Below are positions 26,398 through 34,854 of a stretch of DNA of 64,000 nucleotides, in pieces. The notes beneath the pieces are model-generated. The model was not told the DNA's origin. It saw only the letters and a list, made by a program, of their open reading frames with translations, and did no database searches. The first letter of the stretch is position 1. The number at the start of each line of letters is the position of its first letter. This stretch comes from Halorussus rarus. Lineage in GTDB: Archaea; Halobacteriota; Halobacteria; Halobacteriales; Haladaptataceae. The stretch is taken from contig NZ_QPMJ01000001.1 in assembly GCF_003369835.1 (NCBI RefSeq), forward strand, positions 496,001 to 560,000, written 5' to 3'. A program made the position numbers and the translations under genes.

Positions 26398-26928
26398 CTA
26401 CCGCTCGAGCTCGCGGTCGAGGCGCCCGCGGTCGGTGCGACTCGGGCCCCCGCGGACCCGGCGGTCGTCGGCGTCTCCCCCGGCCATCAGGTCCTGGAGC
26501 CGGCGCTCGTACTCGAGTTCGGTTATCTCGCCCTCGACGTACTCGCGCTTGAGTTCGTCGATGCGGTCCTCGGTCGTCGGCTCGAAGCGCTCGGCCAGCC
26601 CGAACCGCCGGGCCTCCGCCGAGAACCGCTCGACGAGCCGGGCGAGCCTGGCGAGGCGCTCGCTGCGGGGCACCGACGCCCGCCGGACCGCCGACACCGC
26701 GAGGCCGAGCGTCAGCACGAACGAGAGTGCCCCCAGCAGCGCGGCCGTGATGGCGTACGGGGCGACGGCGTTCAACAGGACGACTATCAGGGGCGCCGAC
26801 GCCGGCGCGGCGAACAGCGCCGAGAGGCCCGCCACCACGCCGAACGCGGCGACGCCCACCAGCGCCAGCAGCGAGAACACGAGCCCCCCGACCAGCAGCT
26901 TGACCCTGCCGTCGTCTGCGATTCCCAT
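26398..26928 (-). CDS. SHOCT-domain membrane protein
   Basis: A 176-aa protein starting MGIADDGRVKLLVGG. Two or three hydrophobic segments fill about 12-82, followed by an Arg-rich helix and a SHOCT motif near 127-152 (RIDELKREYVEGEITELEYE), a short helical module thought to mediate oligomer formation. The tail is Asp/Arg-rich. Such proteins are common in haloarchaea and have no assigned function. It is on the same strand as, and downstream of, purNH, with a hairpin in between. Confidence 0.75.
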   Translation of the reverse strand: MGIADDGRVKLLVGGLVFSLLALVGVAAFGVVAGLSALFAAPASAPLIVVLLNAVAPYAITAALLGALSFVLTLGLAVSAVRRASVPRSERLARLARLVERFSAEARRFGLAERFEPTTEDRIDELKREYVEGEITELEYERRLQDLMAGGDADDRRVRGGPSRTDRGRLDRELER

Positions 26929-27019
26929 CACGACGTGGTTGGCGTCGCGCACACTTCAATCTCCCTCTCGTGATGGGGTTCTGGCGCTCCCTCCCTCCGT
27001 TCAGTCGTGCCGGAAACGC

Positions 27020-27042
27020 CGGAAGACAAACCGCGTCTTCCG
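27020..27042 (-). terminator. Hairpin downstream of purNH
   Basis: A perfect 8-bp inverted repeat CGGAAGAC (27020-27027) / GTCTTCCG (27035-27042) with a 7-nt loop lies 26 bp after the purNH stop. The loop gives TTT on the minus strand but no long T-tract follows, so a role as terminator or mRNA 3' end is plausible, not proven. Confidence 0.4.
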
Positions 27043-27067
27043 AACTTCCGGCCCTCAATCGCTTCGC

Positions 27068-28693
27068 TCAGTCGTGCCGGAAGCTCCGACTCCCGGTGAA
27101 CACCATCGCCATGTCGTGCTCGTCGGCGGCCTCGATGACGTCCTCGTCGTTGACCGAGCCGCCGGGCTGGACGACGGCCTCGATGCCGGCCTCGGCCGCG
27201 GCCTCGATGCCGTCCGGGAAGGGGAAGAACGCGTCGGAGGCCATCACCGCGCCGTCGGCCGCCTTGCCCTCGGCGTCCTTCTCGGCCTTCATCTTCGCGA
27301 TCTCGACCGCGTCGACCCGGGAGACCTGGCCCGCGCCGACGCCGACCGTTTCGGTCCCTTTCGCGAACAGGATGGCGTTGGACTTGACGTGCTTGATGGT
27401 CCGCCACGCGAACAGCAGGCTCTCGTACTGGTCGTCGGTGGGTTCCCGCTCCGTGACGACCTCCAGGTCGTCGCGAGTCGGGGCCTGCAGGTCGCGCTCC
27501 TGGATCAGGCGACCGCCCACGAGGTCCTTCTCGGTCGTCGTCTCCGTAATCTCCGTGAAGTTCTCTTCGGTACCCACGTCGAGCACGCGGAGGTTGTCCT
27601 TCTCGAAGAGCGCGTCGAGCGCGTCGTCGGTGTAGCCCGGCGCGACGACGACCTCCTTGAACGAGTCGACGACCTGCTCGGCGGTGGCCGCGTCGCACTC
27701 CCGGTTGAGCGCGACGATGCCGCCGAACGCGCTCTTGGGGTCGGTCGCCAGCGCCCGGTCGTAGGCGTCCGCGAGCGTCTCTGCGGTGGCGCAGCCTGCG
27801 GGGTTGGTGTGCTTGATGACCGCCGCGGCGGGCCGGTCGAACTCCTTGACCAGGTTGAGGGCGGCGTCGGCGTCGTTGTAGTTGTTGTACCCCATCCCCT
27901 TCGCGCCCTCGTTGAGCTGCGGAGCGTCGACCACGCTGGCCTCCTCGCAGGTGGCGTCGCCGTAGAGCGCGGCGTCCTGGTGGGGGTTCTCGCCGTACCG
28001 GAGGTCGGCCGCCAGGTCGGCGGTCTCGACCCGCCGAGCCGGGAACTTACCGTCCTCGTCGCCCTCGACGCGGACCTCGCCGGCGTCGGCGTCGACGTCC
28101 AGCTTGCCATCGGCGAACCACTTCACGGCGCGGGGGTAGGCCTTGAACTCGGCCTCGTAGAGCACCCGCTCCTTGAGGTCGCTCTCGTCGTCGCCCTCGT
28201 AGACCGGGACCGGCTCCTGGGTGACGACCGGGCCTGCGTCGACTTCCTCCTCCATCACGTCGCCGTCCTCGTCGGTAGCGTCGGTGACGACGTGGACGGT
28301 ACAGCCCGTGGTCTTCACGCCCGCGTCGAGCACCTGCTGGTGGGCGTCGGTGCCGGGGAACGACGGAAGCAGCGACGGGTGGACGTTGAGCGCGACCGGC
28401 ATCTCGTCGAGGAACGAGTCCGAGAGGATGCGCATGTAGCCGTCGAGACAGACCAGGTCGACGTCGTAGTCGGCGAGCGCCTCGACCACGCGTTCCTCGT
28501 GGTCGCGCCGCGATTCGCCCGCGTCGCGCTCGACGACCTCGGTCGGAACGTCGCGCTTCTCGGCCTTCTCCAGCACCGGCGCGTCGGCGTCGTTGGTCAG
28601 GACGACGCCGAGGGTCGCCCCGCCGGGCGACCGGTCGGCCAGGTGCATCAGGTTGCGTCCGCGGTTGCTGGCGAGTCCGGCGATCCGGGTCAT
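27068..28693 (-). CDS. purH: PurN-PurH fusion: GAR formyltransferase / AICAR formyltransferase, no IMP cyclohydrolase domain
   Basis: A 541-aa protein with two purine-synthesis formyltransferases. Residues 1 to about 185 are PurN-like: VHPSLLPSFPG with Asn103 and His105, and Asp152 in VDAGPVV. From about 200 comes the AICAR transformylase half of PurH (RYGENPHQDAALYG, IKHTNPAGCATAE with the Lys-His pair, and KSNAILFAKG). The MGS-like IMP cyclohydrolase domain that precedes it in bacterial PurH is absent, so IMP must be closed by another enzyme, in archaea usually PurO. ATG 28693 (MTRIAGLASNRGRNL) is the natural PurN start. It is divergent from purB. Confidence 0.93.
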   Translation of the reverse strand: MTRIAGLASNRGRNLMHLADRSPGGATLGVVLTNDADAPVLEKAEKRDVPTEVVERDAGESRRDHEERVVEALADYDVDLVCLDGYMRILSDSFLDEMPVALNVHPSLLPSFPGTDAHQQVLDAGVKTTGCTVHVVTDATDEDGDVMEEEVDAGPVVTQEPVPVYEGDDESDLKERVLYEAEFKAYPRAVKWFADGKLDVDADAGEVRVEGDEDGKFPARRVETADLAADLRYGENPHQDAALYGDATCEEASVVDAPQLNEGAKGMGYNNYNDADAALNLVKEFDRPAAAVIKHTNPAGCATAETLADAYDRALATDPKSAFGGIVALNRECDAATAEQVVDSFKEVVVAPGYTDDALDALFEKDNLRVLDVGTEENFTEITETTTEKDLVGGRLIQERDLQAPTRDDLEVVTEREPTDDQYESLLFAWRTIKHVKSNAILFAKGTETVGVGAGQVSRVDAVEIAKMKAEKDAEGKAADGAVMASDAFFPFPDGIEAAAEAGIEAVVQPGGSVNDEDVIEAADEHDMAMVFTGSRSFRHD

Positions 28694-28860
28694 GTTCGAA
28701 CCCGCGCCGCCTCCGCGGAAATGTATTGCGGTTGCGGGCCAGGATATATGCACGAACGAGGATAAATATCGGTCGTGCCTCCGGTTCGGAGGGATTTATA
28801 TGCACTATCGTGGCGATTTCGACCGACACGCTTTTGCCCGCCGCCCGGGCAGTTTTCGAC
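28694..28860. promoter_or_regulatory. Divergent purNH-purB promoter region
   Basis: TATATGCAC occurs twice in direct orientation (28745-28753 and 28797-28805, 52 bp apart), with an AT-rich GATAAATATC between. A minus-strand AATACATT near 28718-28725 lies about 27 nt before the purNH start; a CTTTTGC at 28831-28837 lies 24-30 nt before purB. The repeated element is a candidate shared purine operator (inference). Confidence 0.5.
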
Positions 28861-30249
28861 ATGAATCCCCTCTACGCCGTCTCGCCGCTCGACGGTCGGT
28901 ACGCCGGGCGGACCGAACCCCTGCGGGAGTTCGCCAGCGAGGCCGCGCTGATGCGGGCCCGCGTGCGGGTCGAAGTCGAGTACCTCGTCGCGCTGGCCGA
29001 CCTCGACGCGACGCCCCTCGAACTCGACGCGTCGGACCGCGACACCTTCCGGAGTCTCTACGAGGAGTTCGACGCCGAGGACGCCGACCTCGTCAAGCGC
29101 ATCGAGACAGAGGGGTACGGCGACTACCCTGCGACCAACCACGACGTGAAGGCGGTCGAGTACTTCGTCCGCGAGCACCTGCCGGCCGGCGCGGCCGACG
29201 CCTCCTCGTGGATCCACTTCGCGCTCACCAGCGAGGACGTCAACAACCTCGCCTACCGGCTACTCGTGAAAGGGGCGGTCGACGAGGTACTCCTGCCAGA
29301 AATCCGTGAAGTGCGCGGGGCGCTCGCGGACCTCGCCCGCGAGCACGCCGACGTCCCGATGCTCGCGCGGACCCACGGCCAGCCCGCGACCCCCACGACG
29401 TTCGGCAAGGAGATGGCGGTGTTCGCCTCGCGGCTCGGTCGCGCGATCGGTCGCGTGAAGGACGCCCGCGACGGCCTCCAGGGGAAGCTGGCGGGGGCCT
29501 CGGGCACCTACGCCGCCCACGTCGCGGCCTACCCCGACGTCGACTGGCAGTCGTTCGCCCGGGAGTTCGTCGAGGGCCTGGGCTTCGAGCAGGCGCCGAT
29601 GACCACGCAGGTCAACCCCTGCGACGACCTCGCGGAGCTGTTCGACGCCCTCCGGGGCGCGAACAGCGTCCTGCTCGACCTCGACCGCGACGCCTGGCGC
29701 TACGTCAGCGACCGCTACCTCGGCCAGGAGGCCGCGGCGGGCGAGACCGGCTCCTCCACGATGCCCCACAAGGTCAACCCCATCGACTTCGAGAACAGCG
29801 AGGGCAACCTCTCGAAGGCCAACTCGGACCTCGTGTTCCTGGGCGACTACGTCACCGGTTCGCGGCTCCAGCGCGACCTATCGGACTCGACGGTCAAGCG
29901 CAATATCGGCGCCGCGTTCGCCTACTGCCTGCTGGGCTACACCAAGCTCCAGGACGGCCTCTCGAAGGTCGTGCCGAACGAGAAGGTCATGCGCGAGGAG
30001 CTCGAATCGACCCCGGAGATCATCGGCGAGGCGGTCCAGACCATCCTCCGGCGCGAGGGCCACGACGACGCCTACGAGCGCGTCAAGGACCTGACGCGGG
30101 GCCGGCGCGTGACCCTCGAGGACTTCCGGGAGCTCTTCGCGGACCTCGACGTCGACGAGGCCACCCGCGAGGAACTGCTCGACCTGACGCCCGCCGGGTA
30201 CACCGGCGCGGCGAGCGAGATGGCGATCGACTTCGACGACCGCGCGTAG
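28861..30249 (+). CDS. purB: Adenylosuccinate lyase
   Basis: A 462-aa homotetrameric enzyme that removes fumarate from SAICAR and from adenylosuccinate in purine synthesis. The superfamily signature is GSSTMPHKVNPIDFE, and other conserved parts are ARTHGQPATPTTFGKE and PLDGRYAGRTEPLRE near the N-terminus. Length is normal. ATG 28861 gives MNPLYAVSPLDGRY, the family start. It is divergent from purNH, and both act in the same pathway with AICAR as the shared metabolite. Confidence 0.96.
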   Translation: MNPLYAVSPLDGRYAGRTEPLREFASEAALMRARVRVEVEYLVALADLDATPLELDASDRDTFRSLYEEFDAEDADLVKRIETEGYGDYPATNHDVKAVEYFVREHLPAGAADASSWIHFALTSEDVNNLAYRLLVKGAVDEVLLPEIREVRGALADLAREHADVPMLARTHGQPATPTTFGKEMAVFASRLGRAIGRVKDARDGLQGKLAGASGTYAAHVAAYPDVDWQSFAREFVEGLGFEQAPMTTQVNPCDDLAELFDALRGANSVLLDLDRDAWRYVSDRYLGQEAAAGETGSSTMPHKVNPIDFENSEGNLSKANSDLVFLGDYVTGSRLQRDLSDSTVKRNIGAAFAYCLLGYTKLQDGLSKVVPNEKVMREELESTPEIIGEAVQTILRREGHDDAYERVKDLTRGRRVTLEDFRELFADLDVDEATREELLDLTPAGYTGAASEMAIDFDDRA

Positions 30250-30256
30250 TTTTAAG
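30250..30256 (+). promoter_or_regulatory. TATA box for the 30283 gene
   Basis: TTTTAAG, one nt after the purB stop, lies 27-33 nt before GTG 30283 and supports a separate leaderless transcript. Confidence 0.5.
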
Positions 30257-30282
30257 TACGAGACCGGGACGACTTCCGGCCC

Positions 30283-30711
30283 GTGCACTGGAGTACCTTC
30301 CTCGCGTTCTACGCGGGCGTGCTGCTGTTGTTCGGCGCGTTCGCGACGGGCATCGGCGCACTCGAGTACGAGGTCACCGCGGAGGGACCGATCGACTACG
30401 CCCCGACCGAGTGGAACGGGTTCGAGGAGACCGAGGTCCCCAGCCACCGGTTCCGGGACCTCTCGGCGCGCGACCGGCGTATCGTCGACCGGGCCGTCGC
30501 GGGCACCCGCTTCGTCTTCCGGGCGCCCGGCGACCTCCCCACGACCACCCACCAGGGGGACTTCGTCGTCCGCCGGAACGGGAACCGGTACCTGATCGAG
30601 GAGAATCTCTTCTTCAACTACGAAACCAGGTTCGCCTGGGCGTCGGCCGGCCTCGGACTCGCCGGGCTGGGCGTGTTGCGCGTGCTCTTTCGGGACGAAC
30701 ACGGTTGGTGA
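30283..30711 (+). CDS. Two-TM haloarchaeal protein, tandem paralogue 1
   Basis: A 142-aa protein of unknown function. A membrane segment at about 5-26 is followed by GIGALEYEVTAEGP, an extracytoplasmic domain of about 80 residues (DRRIVDRAVAGTRFVFRAPGDLP ...), and a second membrane segment at about 118-135. The next gene has the same layout and clear similarity (ARDRRIVDRAVAGTRFVF against SRDKRTVDRALAGERLVF), so this is a tandem duplication. No catalytic motif is seen. Confidence 0.75.
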   Translation: MHWSTFLAFYAGVLLLFGAFATGIGALEYEVTAEGPIDYAPTEWNGFEETEVPSHRFRDLSARDRRIVDRAVAGTRFVFRAPGDLPTTTHQGDFVVRRNGNRYLIEENLFFNYETRFAWASAGLGLAGLGVLRVLFRDEHGW

Positions 30712-30728
30712 CGATGGTCGTCGAAACG

Positions 30729-30736
30729 GATATGTA
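30729..30736 (+). promoter_or_regulatory. TATA box for the 30760 gene
   Basis: GATATGTA lies 24-31 nt before ATG 30760, so the second paralogue probably has its own leaderless promoter and begins MSDTANVALFF rather than at the upstream ATG 30739. Confidence 0.5.
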
Positions 30737-30759
30737 CGATGCCCCACGTTTTCGCCGCC

Positions 30760-31200
30760 ATGAGCGACACCGCCAACGTCGCCCTCTTCTTCGCCGGCGT
30801 CTTCCTGCTGACCGGCGCGCTCGTCGTCGGCGTCGGCGCGCTGGAGTACGAGGTGACATCGTTGGGAACCACGGCGGCGGTCCCCGAGGACGCGAAGTCG
30901 TTCGTCGCCTACGACGCCCTCTCGTCCCGCGACAAGCGGACCGTCGACCGGGCCCTCGCGGGCGAGCGTCTCGTCTTCCGGGACCCGACCGACCTGCCGG
31001 GGCCGCGCACGACCAGGGGGAAACTGGCCGTCGAGCGCGACGGCGACATCCACCTCGTCAGCAGGCGCGTCTTCTTCAACTGGCGGACGCCCTACGGCGT
31101 CGCGGCGCTGGCGTTGGCACTCGTCGGAATCGCGTCCGTCAGCGAGTCCGTCCGTCGCAACCACTTCCCCCACCGCCCCGTCTACTGGTTCGGGCGGTAG
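30760..31200 (+). CDS. Two-TM haloarchaeal protein, tandem paralogue 2
   Basis: A 146-aa paralogue of the preceding gene with the same design: membrane segment at about 9-30 ending GVGALEYEVTSLG, outside domain with RTVDRALAGERLVFRDPTDLP, the FNWRTPYG motif, and a second membrane segment at about 112-130. The last 19 bp overlap the convergent gene at 31182. The function is unknown; the outside domain may sense or bind something at the cell surface (inference). Confidence 0.75.
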   Translation: MSDTANVALFFAGVFLLTGALVVGVGALEYEVTSLGTTAAVPEDAKSFVAYDALSSRDKRTVDRALAGERLVFRDPTDLPGPRTTRGKLAVERDGDIHLVSRRVFFNWRTPYGVAALALALVGIASVSESVRRNHFPHRPVYWFGR

Positions 31201-31445
31201 CGCCGCCCGGCCAGCGCGAACGCGACCAGCGCGAGACCGAGCGCCGTGACGCCGAGCAGGTACGGACCCACGGTCTCCAGAACGCCCGCCATGGCGGCCG
31301 CGAGGAACGCCGCACCGAGCAGCGCGGCCGCGAGAACCGCGACGGCGCGCTCCGGCAGCCGATCCCCCGCGCGCTCGGCGTCCGCGGACGCCTCGCCGCG
31401 CTCCTCGCCCGTCGGCCGGCCGACGTCCGGGGCGTCGAGTGTCAC
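31182..31445 (-). CDS. Small two-TM membrane protein
   Basis: An 87-aa protein with an acidic N-terminal part (MTLDAPDVGRPTGEERGEAS) and two hydrophobic segments (about 35-54 and 62-80) ending in RRYRPNQ. A GTG start at 31445 follows a CTTATC box at 31471-31476 by 26-31 nt, fitting a leaderless transcript. Its 3' end overlaps the convergent neighbour by 19 bp. I do not recognise the family. Confidence 0.55.
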   Translation of the reverse strand: MTLDAPDVGRPTGEERGEASADAERAGDRLPERAVAVLAAALLGAAFLAAAMAGVLETVGPYLLGVTALGLALVAFALAGRRYRPNQ

Positions 31446-31567
31446 GTCCGCCGAAAGTCACCGGATCGTGATAAGTCCGCGTGGTTCGGAACGGCGTCGG
31501 CGCGCTCGACGCTCCTTGGTCGGGTACGGGGAGCCGACGGACGGGAACGTCACCGCGTCGAACCGGG

Positions 31568-32692
31568 TCAGGAACAGAGGTCGGCCAGCGTCTCGCGGAG
31601 GGCGTCGGCGGCCCGCTCGACGTCCGCGACGCGGACGTACTCGCGGGGCGCGTGGGCCACCGCGCCCTCGTCGTCGGCCAGCGCGCCCGGCCCGAACACG
31701 ACCGTCGGCGCGACCTCGGCGAAGTACGACGCCTCGGTCGCGGCCCCGAAGGGGCGAACCTCGCCGCCGCCGGCGTCCCGGAGCGTCCGGACCACCGGGT
31801 CGTCGGCTGGCGTCTCGAACGCCGCCAGGAACGGCGTGTCGCGCTCGGCGAGGGCGACGTCTACCTCGACGTCCGGCGGGGCGCGCGCCCGGAGGTGGTC
31901 GGCCAGCGCCGACCGGAACCCCTCGGCGGTCTCGGGCGGGACGCTCCGGCGGTCCACCACGAACGAACACGCCGCGGGCACCTGGTTGGTCGCGGTGCCG
32001 CCCTCGATGGTGGTCGGCGTCAGCGTGGGCGCGCCCAGCGCGTCGCTCTCGCCCGGGCGGTCCTCGCGGTCGTCGAAGTCGTCGAGCGACGCGAGCAAGT
32101 CGCCGGCCGCCCGGACCGCGTTGACGCCCGACTCGGGTTCGGCGGCGTGGGCGTTCGCTCCCCGGACCGTGACGGTCGCCTGGAAGCGACCCATCGCGGC
32201 GTTGCAGACGTCGAGTTCGGTGGGCTCGCCCACGATGACGGCGTCGGGCGCCGGACCCAAGCCGGCCGGCGAATCGTCGTCGAACAGCGCGGCCGCCCCC
32301 GTCGAGTCGGTCTCCTCGTCGGGCGACACCGCAAGCGTCACGCGACCGCGCTCGGGAGCAGCGCCGAGGAACGCCGCGAGCATCGCCGCCAGCGGCCCCT
32401 TCGCGTCGCAGGACCCCCGGCCCCGGACGATGTCGTCGTCAGTTCCCTCCCCGCGGCGCTCGAACGGAACGTGGGGCGGCACGGTGTCGACGTGGGTGTT
32501 CAGGACGACGTGGGGTCCCTCGCGCCCGGAGTCGCGGACCGCAACGGTGTTGCCGGCGTCGTCCACGTCGACCGAGACGTCGGCGTCGGCCGACTCGAGC
32601 GTCTCGACGAGCAGGTCGCGCATCTCGGTCACGTCCTCGTGGGACGGGGTCTGTACTGCGCGTTCGAGGAAGGCTATCGGGTCGAAACTCAT
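31568..32692 (-). CDS. dapE: Succinyl-diaminopimelate desuccinylase-like M20 peptidase
   Basis: A 374-aa metallohydrolase that releases succinate from N-succinyl-LL-diaminopimelate. The di-zinc site is visible: His67 and Asp69 (NTHVDTVPP), Asp96 (GRGSCDAKGP), Glu126-Glu127 (SPDEETDS) and the later His in AHAPREYV. A dimerisation domain lies between, about 170-280. Membership in the dap operon makes DapE more likely than ArgE or CPG2. It is the last gene, 27 bp after dapF, the only real gap in the cluster. Confidence 0.9.
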   Translation of the reverse strand: MSFDPIAFLERAVQTPSHEDVTEMRDLLVETLESADADVSVDVDDAGNTVAVRDSGREGPHVVLNTHVDTVPPHVPFERRGEGTDDDIVRGRGSCDAKGPLAAMLAAFLGAAPERGRVTLAVSPDEETDSTGAAALFDDDSPAGLGPAPDAVIVGEPTELDVCNAAMGRFQATVTVRGANAHAAEPESGVNAVRAAGDLLASLDDFDDREDRPGESDALGAPTLTPTTIEGGTATNQVPAACSFVVDRRSVPPETAEGFRSALADHLRARAPPDVEVDVALAERDTPFLAAFETPADDPVVRTLRDAGGGEVRPFGAATEASYFAEVAPTVVFGPGALADDEGAVAHAPREYVRVADVERAADALRETLADLCS

Positions 32693-32719
32693 GGATAGAA
32701 TCAGCGCCAGTCGGCGTCC

Positions 32720-33598
32720 TCAGGCCTCCGAGACCGTCCGCGGGTTCGGCGTCGAGGCGATCTCGCCCTCGAACTCGCGCTCGGCCGGGCCGGTCAGGGT
32801 CGCCCGGCCGTTCCGGAAGCCGACCTCGAGCTCGCCGCCCGGCGGGAACACGGACACGGGCGCCTCGTCGGTGCGACCGAGTCGTCGGGCCGCCACGCCG
32901 ATGGCGACCGCGCCGGTGCCGCACGACCGGGTCTCGCCCTCGACGCCGCGCTCGTAGGTCCGCTGGTCGAAGCCGCCGTCGGGCCGCGGCGAGGCGAACG
33001 TCGCGTTCGCGCCCTCCGGGAAGGCGTCGGCGTTTCGGACGGCGGGGCCGACCGTCTCGAGGTCCACCTCGTCGACGTCGTCGACGAACGCGACCGCGTG
33101 GGGGACGCCGGTGTTGACCGCGGTGAGTTCGACGCCGGCGACCTCCTCGGCGACCAGCGGGTCCTCGCGGTCGGCTGCGAGCGGAACGTCCGCGGGCGCG
33201 AACGACGGCTCGCCCATCTCGATGGTCACCTCGTCGCCCCGGACGTCGGCCCGGCGGGTCCCCGCCTGGGTGTCGAGCATGATGGCGTCGGCGCCGGTGC
33301 GCTCGGCCGCCCACTTCGCGGCGCAGCGCGCGCCGTTGCCGCACATCGCCGCGGTCGAGCCGTCGGGCTGGACCAGCGTCATCACCACGCGGGGCGGCGA
33401 GAACTGGGGTTCCAGCGCCAGGAAGAGTGTCCCGTCCGCGCCGACGGACGAGTCCGTCGAGCCTCCGGCGACGCTCACCCCCTCGCGCCGGTCGCACACC
33501 TTCCGGGCGAACGCCGCCCGGTCGGGCACGTACTCGTCCGCGTCTACTACCACGAAATCGTTACCGGTACCGTGAAACTTCTCGTACTCGATGCTCAT
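32720..33598 (-). CDS. dapF: Diaminopimelate epimerase
   Basis: A 292-aa cofactor-free racemase that converts LL- to meso-diaminopimelate. The two catalytic cysteines are Cys86 (AAMCGNGARC) and Cys226 (RSCGTGA). The N-terminus MSIEYEKFHGTGNDFVVVD is typical. Between about 41 and 57 the sequence carries a Ser/Gly-rich stretch before DGTLFL, near the substrate loop. ATG 33598 overlaps the lysA stop (ATGA). Confidence 0.95.
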   Translation of the reverse strand: MSIEYEKFHGTGNDFVVVDADEYVPDRAAFARKVCDRREGVSVAGGSTDSSVGADGTLFLALEPQFSPPRVVMTLVQPDGSTAAMCGNGARCAAKWAAERTGADAIMLDTQAGTRRADVRGDEVTIEMGEPSFAPADVPLAADREDPLVAEEVAGVELTAVNTGVPHAVAFVDDVDEVDLETVGPAVRNADAFPEGANATFASPRPDGGFDQRTYERGVEGETRSCGTGAVAIGVAARRLGRTDEAPVSVFPPGGELEVGFRNGRATLTGPAEREFEGEIASTPNPRTVSEA

Positions 33599-34854
33599 AG
33601 CTCGTCCTCCGGTTCGACCGCCGTCACGTCCGCAATCGTTTCGCGCCGTCGCGCCACGCGGGCGTGGTCGCCGTCGAGGACGACCGACGCCGGGCGCGGG
33701 CGGGAGTTGTACTGACTCGCCATCTCGTAGCCGTAGGCCCCGGCGTTGCCCACCGCGAGCAGGTCGCCGCGCTCGGGGGCCGGGAGCTCGTGGTCGCCGA
33801 AGGTGTCGGCGCTCTCGCAGACCGGGCCGGCGACCGTCACCTCGCGCTCGGGGCGCTCGTCGGCGTCCGGGGCCAGGCTCCGGATCTCGTGGCGGGCGTC
33901 GTAGATGGCCGGTCGCGCCAGGGTCGTCATCCCCGCGCCGACGCCGACCACGGCGCCCGCCGGCGTCTCCTTGACCGTGTTGACCGCGGTCAGGAGCACG
34001 CCGGCGTCGGCCACGAGGTAGCGACCGGGCTCGACCGCGAGGGCGGCGTCCACTTCTCCGAGGGCCTCGCGGGTCGCCTCGGCCACCGCGTCGAGGTCCA
34101 GCGGCTCCTCGTCCGGGGAGTAGGGAACGCCGAAGCCGCCGCCGACGTCGACGAACTCGAGGTCCACGCCCCGACCTTCGACCTCCCGCGCGAGGTCGCC
34201 CATCCGCGCCACCAGTTCCCGGTGGGCCGAGAGATCCTCGCCCGAGATGCCGCTGCCGGCGTGGGCGTGGAGGCCGACGACCTCGAAGTCGTCGTCGGCC
34301 TCCTCTACAAGGTCGGTCGCGCGGTCGTACGGCACGCCGAACTTGGCGTCCGCGCCGGTCGAGACCTTCTCGTGGTGGCCCGCGCCGACGCCGGGGTTGA
34401 CCCGCAGGCAGACCCGGCCGTCGTAGCCCCGCTCCGCGAGCCGGTCGAGCGTGTCGGCCGCCCCGACCGTGATCGTGAGTCCCGGGTGGTCCTCGGCCAG
34501 CCGGACCGCCACGTCGAGGTCGCGGGCCGGCGGGTTGACCGCGGTGTAGTGGACGCGCTCGCCGGGGACGCCGGCGCTCAGGGCCCGGGCGAGTTCGCCC
34601 GCCGAGGCGCACTCGACGCCGGCGCCCTCGTCGGCCAGGGCGCGCAGGACCGGCCGGGCGGTGTTGGCCTTCGCGGCGTAGTACACCTCGGCCTCGGGGA
34701 ACGCGTCGGCCATGCGCCGGTAGTTCTCCCGGACGCGGTCGAGGTCCAGCACGTACAGCGGCGCGCCGTGCTCGTCGGCCAGTTCGCGGAGCCGGTCGGC
34801 CGGCCAGTCGGCGAGCCGGCGCACCGCCGGGTTCCGGACCTGCGCGGCGCTCAT
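33595..34854 (-). CDS. lysA: Diaminopimelate decarboxylase
   Basis: A 419-aa PLP enzyme that decarboxylates meso-diaminopimelate to lysine. Lys62 in YYAAKANTA should bind PLP. The glycine-rich phosphate-binding GGGFGVPY, the VEPGRYLVADAG motif and VCESADTFG near the C-terminus are all present. The ATG at 34854 overlaps the dapD stop, and the stop overlaps the dapF start. Haloarchaea have no murein, so the product is lysine for protein. Confidence 0.95.
   Translation of the reverse strand: MSAAQVRNPAVRRLADWPADRLRELADEHGAPLYVLDLDRVRENYRRMADAFPEAEVYYAAKANTARPVLRALADEGAGVECASAGELARALSAGVPGERVHYTAVNPPARDLDVAVRLAEDHPGLTITVGAADTLDRLAERGYDGRVCLRVNPGVGAGHHEKVSTGADAKFGVPYDRATDLVEEADDDFEVVGLHAHAGSGISGEDLSAHRELVARMGDLAREVEGRGVDLEFVDVGGGFGVPYSPDEEPLDLDAVAEATREALGEVDAALAVEPGRYLVADAGVLLTAVNTVKETPAGAVVGVGAGMTTLARPAIYDARHEIRSLAPDADERPEREVTVAGPVCESADTFGDHELPAPERGDLLAVGNAGAYGYEMASQYNSRPRPASVVLDGDHARVARRRETIADVTAVEPEDEL

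Noticed and set aside
26036-28765. Open frame of about 900 codons on the plus strand across three minus-strand genes
   Set aside because: It spans several supported genes and intergenic DNA and has no motif.
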